6,966 bases of DNA, from positions 1 through 6,966 of the forward strand of contig JACREK010000084.1 of NCBI GenBank assembly GCA_016218275.1. Reading direction: 5' to 3'. A program made the position numbers and the translations under genes. Below the pieces are notes generated by a model. That model ran no database searches and was not told where the DNA came from. It was given only the letters and a program-made list of their open reading frames with translations. How positions within the stretch are numbered: the stretch's first letter is position 1; the number at the start of each line of letters is the position of its first letter. The stretch is from Candidatus Gottesmanbacteria bacterium. GTDB lineage: Bacteria; Patescibacteriota; Microgenomatia; 2-02-FULL-39-11. Below, piece by piece: positions 1 to 5,800 of this stretch.

Positions 1-80
1 GTGTAAACTCCGCGAAGCAATCTCTAGAGATCGCCACACTCGTTTCACTCGCTCGCGATGACAGTATGTCAGTAAACGTG
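1..80. repeat. Palindromic, GC-richer intergenic repeat-like element
   Basis: This segment is clearly richer in G+C than the AT-rich DNA that follows. It contains a perfect 12-base palindrome, ATCTCTAGAGAT (20-31), embedded in GCGAAGCA...CGC, then CACTCGTTTCACTCGCTCGCGATGACAG (given here as two parts: CACTCGTTTCACTCG at 36-50 and CTCGCGATGACAG at 52-64). Read on the minus strand it has the order TGTCATCGCGAGCGA ... GAGATTGCTTCGCGGAG, which from memory resembles the TGTCATTGCGAG ... GCAATCTC elements scattered between genes in many unrelated bacteria. A short GACA-GTA-TGTC hairpin lies at 60-70. No reading frame is supported. Its left end may lie outside the window, and repeat status cannot be proved from one copy. 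Confidence 0.5.
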
Positions 81-103
81 AGATGTTACAATTAACTCAA
101 AAT

Positions 104-133
104 TTGACAAAAAGAAAGCCAGTATGATAAAGT
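104..133 (+). promoter_or_regulatory. Promoter-like sequence upstream of the PRTase-HAD gene
   Basis: A perfect -35 hexamer TTGACA lies at 104-109. The best -10 is TAAAGT at 128-133, four of six matches, 18 bases downstream, with an extended-10 TG at 125-126. GATAAA at 126-131 with a 16-base spacer is an alternative. The expected start of transcription is about 139-141, giving a leader of about 150 bases before the first ATG. No better promoter is visible between here and gene 1, so it may serve genes 1 to 3, possibly also 4 and 5. Confidence 0.5.
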
Positions 134-139
134 ATGAAA

Positions 140-262
140 AACCTATAGTTATTAACCACTCTAATATTAATATTACTGATGGTTTTTATAATTCTTTCAA
201 AAGAGTTAATAACAAATCAAGAAATTATTTTTAACTACGTCCGTTACCAACGTAGTTTTTTT
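140..262 (+). promoter_or_regulatory. Structured 5' leader, candidate attenuator or small RNA
   Basis: The predicted leader starts with a perfect 9-base inverted repeat, GTTATTAAC (148-156) with GTTAATAAC (205-213), which can be extended by three pairs (160-162 with 202-204) across a CAC bulge. The enclosed loop contains the palindrome AATATTAATATT (163-174). About 20 bases further on comes a terminator-like hairpin. TAGTTA at 146-151 is also complementary to TAACTA at 232-237, so pairing of the first element with the terminator's left arm could compete with both hairpins. The order promoter, structure, terminator, gene fits an attenuator or riboswitch-like leader, but the pairing is mostly A-U and could arise by chance. 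It does not match the purine riboswitch core as I know it. Confidence 0.35.
233..262 (+). terminator. Intrinsic terminator-like hairpin in the leader of gene 1
   Basis: AACTACGT (233-240) and ACGTAGTT (250-257) form a perfect 8-base stem with a 9-base loop. The right arm runs into seven T residues (256-262). Only three of the eight pairs are G-C, so the terminator would be weak. It stands 26 bases before the ATG of gene 1 and downstream of the promoter at 104-133, so it either ends a short RNA of about 120 bases or limits read-through into the operon. Confidence 0.5.
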
Positions 263-288
263 ATGGAGTAGAGATCATACTAAGAAAT

Positions 289-2592
289 ATGGAAGTTTTA
301 ATTCCAAAAAGCGGCATGCTAGCAGACCATTCGGATGCATTCAGTGGAAGAGATCGCTTCTTTGGGAGAAAATTAGCAATCATGACAGAAGATATGGGCC
401 CTTTTGTTAACTATGCTTTGACAAGTATATTCGGAGATAATTTACCCCAAGCAGCAAGACAACAAGCACTTACTATTGCAAGAGAGAGCTTACCTCAATA
501 TCAAGCTATTCTTCGATCAGCATTCCCGGGTAGAGATTGGGTTATACGAGAAAGTGATATTAGTAGAATACTTAGATATCATATTGAACGTAATATACAA
601 GAAGATCCAAATGTAGTAATTGTAATCAATGATAGATATATTGGACAAGAATTAGATGTTGAATTTCCTGACAATATTTTTAGATTCAGTTCAACAAGGG
701 TTCTTGAAGGCGCAAATACCGGAACCGTAAAATCTACAATCAGACCAAGACCGGGCGACGCAGACTTTGAAACACAACTTGATCAGATAGAAGCAAGGCT
801 TCAAACACAAGGTAGATCACTCAAAGGAGCACATGTAATTATAGCAGATGATGTTAATGTTAAATCTACCACTGAAGAATCAATGGCCATTATGTTTTCT
901 CAACGGGGTGCACTTGTAAATAGAGATGAAAGTATCTATATTTACAAAGTATTTACAGATGAAGTAGCACCAGAAGAAGACAGACAAAACTCTGCTGGAA
1001 AATCTGAAGTAAGAGTAGCCTCAATGGAAGAAAGAGAACTAACACCATTAGGTGGACCAACAAGAAGAGTTGGAGAATTTACAGCGTTACAACAGCCGGC
1101 ACAAGCGCCGTTCGGAGATGGAGGTATTACCCGTACAAATGGTTTTATCCATCAGACTTATTTATCAAGATTACAACTTGAGTTGTTTTTGAGTGTTTTT
1201 GGCAAAATAGAAGACGTCCTCAAAGAAGCTAAACGTATAGATGGTTCAACATTTGAATATTTTAGTTTTGCTGATTTTAAGTGGATGATCCCTGTTTCTG
1301 GGGCTATTAAGATCCATTCCCAAAAAATACAAGAAAGATTAGGCTTGATAGACGTCAGAAGCTTATTCGGTCCTTCAGCTGCTATCAGAGATTTTAGAGA
1401 TAAAAATGATAGATCGCCTAAAGATCTAGCAGAGGTTAAACTATTTGATTATATCAGATTAGCACTTGCGGAAACCAAAAACGAATCAAGTCCAAAGATT
1501 TCTTGCGTCGTCACTGATATCGACGGAACACAACTAAAAATGATCTATGAAGATCCAACAAAGAAAAGTTTCCGCTATTCTGAATTAGGCAAACAACTTC
1601 GAGGGTTCGTATGGAATTTACTTGTAGTATTTGCCGGTGAGGAGATAGAAGCTACTAAAATTTTAGAAAGTTATGATATCGAAAAACCGGTTGAGATATT
1701 AAAAGGAAATCCAGAATTTGCTAAGTTTTTGGTCGCTAAATATAAGGATGAAGTATTTACTAAACTAAAAGAAAGATTTACTTCTTTCTATGGGAATCGG
1801 GGAGGAGAAGAACTGCAAGCGTTTCTTTCCCAACATGATTTTTTATCGGAGGCTTACCATATCCTCAGAGAATTAACTTGGGGACAAATCGACTACGATA
1901 AAGTTTACAGACAAGAAGAAGGACAAGCAGCACAGTTTAGTGCAAAAGTTCTTAATCAAGGCGGGACTTTAATATTTCTTACTGCCAGCCCCCGTATTCA
2001 TGCTATGAGAGTATTGGAGTTAACAGGTCAGACTGAACTGGTAAGATCAGGGAGGGCGTACTTATTTACTGTAGAAGACCTCTATCATCCTGCTACGCTT
2101 GAAGAACAAGATAAAATAGTCTTTTTTAAAGCTTTAGATCAATCTGATGGTATTTCTGCCTTAGATTTATTTATGGAACTGGCTAATAATAATGAAAAGG
2201 AGGCTCATAAACAGCATGCTGTTTATTTTAGTCTTCGGGAAAAATTATCTGCATCTGTACCTTCCGTGCATCCTAGCAGAATAATAAGCATAGGTGATCA
2301 GTTGTATACCGACGTACGTCCTGCTATATATGCCGGAGGTTACGGATATCTCACAAAGGGTCCAAGGGATTTAGAAAATGTTTTTAAATATGCAGATATT
2401 GCTGATGAGAAAACACATTTAAGGAATTTAGCTGAAACAGGCGACTTAGAAGCATTAAGAAAACTAGCAGTCGATGGAGATGATGAATCTCAACGTATAC
2501 TTTCAGCGTATCAAAGGGCTCAACCCAGAAAAGAAAGCGGAATAATTTTTACAGATGAAACAAGCCGTTACGAAGAGTCCTATCTATCATAA
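289..2592 (+). CDS. Fusion of PRTase-like domain and HAD-family phosphatase, 767 aa
   Basis: This appears to be a two-domain cytoplasmic protein with no signal peptide or membrane segment. The N-terminal part (about 1-235) ends in a strand-loop pattern typical of phosphoribosyltransferases: KGAHVIIADDV (about 179-189) with the acidic pair D187/D188, then NVKSTTEE where an active enzyme usually has xTTGxT, so the PRPP loop is altered. A linker or helical region of unknown type (about 236-400) follows. The C-terminal HAD domain has motif I DIDGT (D410 nucleophile, D412 acid/base), motif II LTAS (T565), lysine candidates K609, K614 or K652, and motif IV GDQLYTD (669-675). The 150-residue stretch between motifs I and II is large enough for a C1-type cap. 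The tail (about 705-767) is helical and charged. The start at 289 is the first in-frame ATG after a stop at 253; GGAG at 265-268 is too distant to be a normal ribosome site. The HAD call is firm, the PRTase call moderate, the substrate unknown. It heads a nucleoside/PRPP cluster, so its product may be a nucleotide or a dephosphorylated ribosylated compound. Confidence 0.85.
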   Translation: MEVLIPKSGMLADHSDAFSGRDRFFGRKLAIMTEDMGPFVNYALTSIFGDNLPQAARQQALTIARESLPQYQAILRSAFPGRDWVIRESDISRILRYHIERNIQEDPNVVIVINDRYIGQELDVEFPDNIFRFSSTRVLEGANTGTVKSTIRPRPGDADFETQLDQIEARLQTQGRSLKGAHVIIADDVNVKSTTEESMAIMFSQRGALVNRDESIYIYKVFTDEVAPEEDRQNSAGKSEVRVASMEERELTPLGGPTRRVGEFTALQQPAQAPFGDGGITRTNGFIHQTYLSRLQLELFLSVFGKIEDVLKEAKRIDGSTFEYFSFADFKWMIPVSGAIKIHSQKIQERLGLIDVRSLFGPSAAIRDFRDKNDRSPKDLAEVKLFDYIRLALAETKNESSPKISCVVTDIDGTQLKMIYEDPTKKSFRYSELGKQLRGFVWNLLVVFAGEEIEATKILESYDIEKPVEILKGNPEFAKFLVAKYKDEVFTKLKERFTSFYGNRGGEELQAFLSQHDFLSEAYHILRELTWGQIDYDKVYRQEEGQAAQFSAKVLNQGGTLIFLTASPRIHAMRVLELTGQTELVRSGRAYLFTVEDLYHPATLEEQDKIVFFKALDQSDGISALDLFMELANNNEKEAHKQHAVYFSLREKLSASVPSVHPSRIISIGDQLYTDVRPAIYAGGYGYLTKGPRDLENVFKYADIADEKTHLRNLAETGDLEALRKLAVDGDDESQRILSAYQRAQPRKESGIIFTDETSRYEESYLS

Positions 2593-2606
2593 ATTTAAAA
2601 TCGAAG

Positions 2607-2612
2607 TATAAT
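2607..2612 (+). promoter_or_regulatory. Perfect TATAAT just before the nucleoside hydrolase gene
   Basis: A consensus -10 hexamer lies seven bases before the ATG at 2620. A transcript started from it would begin at or beside the ATG, so it would be leaderless. No good -35 lies 16-18 bases upstream (CTATCA-like sequence at 2584-2589), and AT-rich spacers produce TATAAT by chance, so this is a weak internal promoter candidate. Confidence 0.25.
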
Positions 2613-2619
2613 CAATTTT

Positions 2620-3615
2620 ATGAAAACCAAAAAATATCCTCTTCTTTTAGACTGCGACACTGGAGAAGATGATGCAATCGCTATCGTACTTGCGATCATG
2701 AGTGGTTTACCACTCAAATACATCATCACTTGTCATGGCAATACCACCCTGGGAAATGCTACCCGTAACTCCTCAAGAATTGTTAGTCTTCTTGATGCCT
2801 CTAAAATAAAAATAATAAAAGGAGCAAATGGCCCGACAAAACCCCATCTCTGGGAACCGCCGGGGTTTACTGCCGGAACCGACTTTTTAGGATACAACGG
2901 TCTTTGCAATGTAAAATTGCCGCCCTCTAAATACAAAAATGTTATAGATTCTGGACAAGAAAAATATATCAAAGAGTTGGCGAAACTTATTAAAAAAGAA
3001 GAAAGAGTTGATTATATCATCACCGGCCCTTGTACTAATTTTGCAAAATTATGTAACTACATGGGAAAAGATATAAAAAAACATATCAACTCGCTATATA
3101 TTATGGGCGGAGCAATTTATGTAAAAGGAGCTAGAGGTGCGGGTGTAAAAAATACAAGTCATAAGAAAGGAAATAAGGCTCCAGATACATGGGCGGAGTT
3201 TAATTTTTACTGTGACCCGTATGCCATCAAAAAAGTTCTCCAGTTTGATCTTCACCCGGTAGTAGTCACTTGGGATCAATGTATAAATTTTGAGCTACCG
3301 TTTACTTATATAAATAAAATGAAAGCAAGTAAACCTGGTGGAAAATTCATTGTCAGACTGATGCATGCATTTATGAAGATTTATGGCCTTAAAAATAAAA
3401 CAAAATTTGAGCTATGTGATCCCTTAACTGTCATGTCCTATATGGGTTATGGTCATCTTAAAAATGACAAAATCAATATTACCACTGCTAAAAAATACTT
3501 TGGAAAGAGTTACCACGATGAAAAAGGTTATTCTATCAAATATTTTTATGTTAAATCGAAAGTAGAAATAAATTCTATCATTGCTGAGATGATGAGAAAA
3601 CTAGGAATAAAATAA
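2620..3615 (+). CDS. Inosine-uridine-type nucleoside hydrolase, 331 aa
   Basis: The predicted reaction is hydrolysis of the N-glycosidic bond of a ribonucleoside to give a free base and ribose, in the cytoplasm. The family's calcium-binding signature is at the N-terminus: DCDTGEDD (residues 11-18), followed by HGN (N41). ITGPCTNFAKL corresponds to the usual TGPLTNLA element, then MGGA (162-165), AEFN (192-195) and CDP (D199) of the ribose and metal site. The last calcium ligand is D267 in LCDPL. The residue before it is Cys266, where many characterised enzymes have His as the leaving-group acid; a cysteine there is known in one subgroup of the family. About 27 residues, lysine- and glycine-rich, separate MGGA from AEFN, longer than the usual 10 to 14. 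Length is otherwise typical. It starts 27 bases after gene 1 with no Shine-Dalgarno sequence. Ribose it releases would feed the ribokinase encoded next. Base preference cannot be read from sequence. Confidence 0.93.
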   Translation: MKTKKYPLLLDCDTGEDDAIAIVLAIMSGLPLKYIITCHGNTTLGNATRNSSRIVSLLDASKIKIIKGANGPTKPHLWEPPGFTAGTDFLGYNGLCNVKLPPSKYKNVIDSGQEKYIKELAKLIKKEERVDYIITGPCTNFAKLCNYMGKDIKKHINSLYIMGGAIYVKGARGAGVKNTSHKKGNKAPDTWAEFNFYCDPYAIKKVLQFDLHPVVVTWDQCINFELPFTYINKMKASKPGGKFIVRLMHAFMKIYGLKNKTKFELCDPLTVMSYMGYGHLKNDKINITTAKKYFGKSYHDEKGYSIKYFYVKSKVEINSIIAEMMRKLGIK

Positions 3616-3622
3616 ATTAATT

Positions 3623-4546
3623 ATGATGACTGAAAGAAAAAATGTCCCAATCCAAGTCGTTGGCAGTATAAATATGGATTTAATCACCAAAGTCCCTAGG
3701 TTTCCCGGAGAAGGAGAAACAATCACAGGAGTTGATTTTTTCACTGCTCCTGGAGGAAAAGGTGCTAACCAAGCTGTAGCTGCAGCAAGATTGGGCGCAA
3801 AAACCGCTATGATTGGATGTGTAGGAATAGATAGATTTGGAAAAGAGTTAGTCGCTTCACTTCAAAGAGAAAAGGTAAGTATGAGACGGATCAATTTCAT
3901 TCCAGATACCCCTACTGGCACCGCTATGATTATTGTTAATGAAAAAGCTCAAAACCAAATTATTGTTATACCCGGGGCGAACCATAAAATTACCGAAGAA
4001 CATTTAGCTTACTCCTGGAATACTCTTCAGATAAAACCTCAAGCTCTCCTTTTACAACTGGAAATCCCTTTACCTATAGTAATAAAGGCTGCACAGCTGG
4101 CTAAAAAAGGTAATACCATGGTGGTTTTAAATCCGGCTCCCGCACCAATTACTTTCCTACCAGCGGAATTACTTAATCATGTAGATTTTTTGATCCCTAA
4201 TGAACATGAAGCAAAAATTCTAGCCGGTACAGATGATTTAGAAACAGCAGCAGACCAATTAAGGAATAAAGGACCAAAAGTGATTATCACCCTAGGAGAT
4301 AAAGGAGCTATGTTTTTTGACGACAAACCAGTCTATGTTGATCCTTTCCGGGTTAATGCTATTGACCCTACCGCCGCTGGAGATGCTTTTGTCGCTGCTT
4401 TTACGGTAGCTACCTTACAAGGACAACCAATTCTTGGTGCCATAAGATTTGCCAACGCCGCAGGAGCTTTGGCTGCTACTAAAATCGGCGCTCAACCATC
4501 ATTACCCACATTTGCTGAAGTAAAACGGTTTATTGCATCCTGTTAA
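3623..4546 (+). CDS. rbsK: Ribokinase, PfkB family, 307 aa
   Basis: Ribokinase phosphorylates D-ribose with ATP to ribose-5-phosphate. All landmark motifs are present: GSINMD near the N-terminus (14-19) for sugar binding, GGKGANQA (44-51), the NPAPA and NEHEA segments in the middle (the latter is the usual N-x-x-E of the magnesium/phosphate site), and the C-terminal anion-hole signature DPTAAGDAF (248-256) with catalytic base D254. The TAAGD form rather than TGAGD also occurs in E. coli RbsK. Length matches the family (about 300-310). The start is 7 bases after the nucleoside hydrolase stop; ATG occurs twice in tandem (3623 and 3626) and either could be used, as there is no clear ribosome-binding site (AGGA at 3603-3606 is too far). 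A related PfkB sugar or nucleoside kinase is the alternative, but the motifs and the neighbouring ribose-releasing enzyme favour ribose. It probably supplies the substrate for the gene 4 enzyme. Confidence 0.95.
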   Translation: MMTERKNVPIQVVGSINMDLITKVPRFPGEGETITGVDFFTAPGGKGANQAVAAARLGAKTAMIGCVGIDRFGKELVASLQREKVSMRRINFIPDTPTGTAMIIVNEKAQNQIIVIPGANHKITEEHLAYSWNTLQIKPQALLLQLEIPLPIVIKAAQLAKKGNTMVVLNPAPAPITFLPAELLNHVDFLIPNEHEAKILAGTDDLETAADQLRNKGPKVIITLGDKGAMFFDDKPVYVDPFRVNAIDPTAAGDAFVAAFTVATLQGQPILGAIRFANAAGALAATKIGAQPSLPTFAEVKRFIASC

Positions 4547-4580
4547 CATCTGCTTGAACTAGTATGCTATTATCTATTCT
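4543..4580 (+). promoter_or_regulatory. Promoter-like sequence upstream of the PRPP synthetase gene
   Basis: The 48-base gap contains TGCTATTAT (4565-4573), an extended -10 with hexamer TATTAT at 4568-4573. A TTAACA lies 19 bases upstream (4543-4548, overlapping the rbsK stop). A second -35-like hexamer, TTGAAC (4554-4559), is only 8 bases away from TATTAT but 15 from TATTCT (4575-4580). The motif AGTATGnTA is shared with the promoter before gene 1. Genes 4 and 5 may therefore have their own transcript. No terminator is visible after rbsK. Confidence 0.4.
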
Positions 4581-4594
4581 ATAAAAATATTACT

Positions 4595-5800
4595 ATGCCT
4601 ATTTCTGAAACAATAGGACGCTTAGCATTTCATCCGAGTGCTCGTGATTTACATCCCGGATTTTTTAATTTTCTTGAAGCAGAATTAGGTCCAGATGTTC
4701 AAATTGCCGTTGTTAATCCAGATCATTTCTCCGATCGTACGCCAAGACTGGATATTCCAGGAATTCCATCTGGGGCTCCGCTTGTAGTAATACCGGGTTT
4801 TATCAGCGGACCGCACGCGGAGATTCTTTTATCAGCTCTTACCAAAACCGGTCATGCTCTACGCTTCCCTCACCCCACAGATTCCCGTTCGCCATGGGCA
4901 AACCAGATACATTTTCTCTTAACAGATCTGGAAGGGAGAGGAAACAAACCCACTATTCAGGGGAATGGAAACCTTGTACCTTATCCAGAACTTCAATATG
5001 CTTACTATTTAGCTGATGCTTTAAGAGACTTAGGGAAAGCTGATTCTGTCACGCTTTTGGATCCACATGATGTTGAAAGCGTCAGAGCACTGCGCGAGGG
5101 AACAGGTAAAACTATTGAGGTAACAACCATCACTGCTCTTCGAGAAATTGCAAATAATATGCGGCAGAATAACTTACTGCCAGATAACAGTGGTGTTGTT
5201 ATAGCGGACAACGGGGCAATCGGTCGGGCTCACTTTTTTGCCCATACCACTGAAATTCCTCTGGTTACCAGAATAGTCAAGGAAAGAAAAAACGGAAAAC
5301 CAGTAATTGCCGCTGTTTACGGCGGAGAAGATATTAAAGGTCGAACGGCTATATTAGTTGATGACATGACAGCCACAGGAGGAACAATATTTACAGATGC
5401 GGAAGAACTAATTAAACTCGGGGCAGATGCTGTTATTGCAGTAATAACTCATTTAAAAGGCGTAAGAGGCGCCAGAGAAAAAATCGCCTATCAATTAAAA
5501 CAGGAAGGAGGCGGACTAAAAGCAATTGTTGCCACTAACTCTACTCCTTACTACACTCAACTTGATCTCCTTACTGGAGTTCATATTGTAAGTGTTTATC
5601 CTCTTATGGCAAGAGCCGCCAGAGCTATTCTTATACCTACAGCTGAAAATATAGCCGCTTTGAATCTTGATATTTTTCCTATTGGTACACTCAAGCAATA
5701 TCTCGAAACGCTTTACAGAGAATATCCCGGTCTTGCTCTAGATTATCAACCCGCAAACGATAACTATCAAGATCCTACTGAACAAATTTTTGCTACATGA
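4595..5800 (+). CDS. prs: Divergent ribose-phosphate pyrophosphokinase (PRPP synthetase), 401 aa
   Basis: The expected reaction is ribose-5-phosphate plus ATP to PRPP plus AMP. The C-terminal half matches the family well: GVVIADNGAIGRA (200-212, usual form VVxPDxGGxxRA), a catalytic basic loop K229-E-R231, GEDIKGRTAILVDDM leading to the PRPP loop DDMTATGGT (256-264), then GADAVIAVITH. DPH (156-158) corresponds to the conserved DLH-type histidine that helps bind magnesium-ATP. The protein is some 80 residues longer than standard enzymes (about 310-320), and the usual PYxxxARQDRK segment is not recognisable; PHPTDSRSPWANQ (92-104) may stand in its place. ATP handling, oligomer contacts or the acceptor may thus differ. 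The start is the first ATG after the rbsK stop in this frame region; no Shine-Dalgarno is seen. It ends in tandem TGA TGA and overlaps gene 5. A PRPP-synthetase-like protein with another role is the main alternative. Confidence 0.85.
   Translation: MPISETIGRLAFHPSARDLHPGFFNFLEAELGPDVQIAVVNPDHFSDRTPRLDIPGIPSGAPLVVIPGFISGPHAEILLSALTKTGHALRFPHPTDSRSPWANQIHFLLTDLEGRGNKPTIQGNGNLVPYPELQYAYYLADALRDLGKADSVTLLDPHDVESVRALREGTGKTIEVTTITALREIANNMRQNNLLPDNSGVVIADNGAIGRAHFFAHTTEIPLVTRIVKERKNGKPVIAAVYGGEDIKGRTAILVDDMTATGGTIFTDAEELIKLGADAVIAVITHLKGVRGAREKIAYQLKQEGGGLKAIVATNSTPYYTQLDLLTGVHIVSVYPLMARAARAILIPTAENIAALNLDIFPIGTLKQYLETLYREYPGLALDYQPANDNYQDPTEQIFAT

Noticed and set aside
124..234. Short plus-strand open frame of 36 codons in the leader
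   Set aside because: Its ATG lies inside the predicted -10 region, so the promoter transcript would not contain it; composition is simply AT-rich and no family is recognised.
140..262. Purine or PRPP riboswitch
   Set aside because: I could not find the conserved cores of these classes as I remember them; only generic stems and a terminator-like hairpin are visible.
2733..2972. Minus-strand open frame inside the nucleoside hydrolase gene
   Set aside because: It lies wholly opposite a gene with strong family motifs and has no recognisable domain; the other minus-strand frames (3094-3279, 5005-5211, 5516-5698, 6535-6747) are rejected for the same reason.
4371..4385. Apparent defect in the ribokinase catalytic motif (TAAGD instead of TGAGD)
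   Set aside because: The alanine form occurs in well-characterised ribokinases, including that of E. coli, so it does not indicate lost activity.
4547..4594. Terminator between rbsK and the PRPP synthetase gene
   Set aside because: Only short palindromes (GTTAAC, ACTAGT) occur and no stem is followed by a T tract, so read-through is expected.
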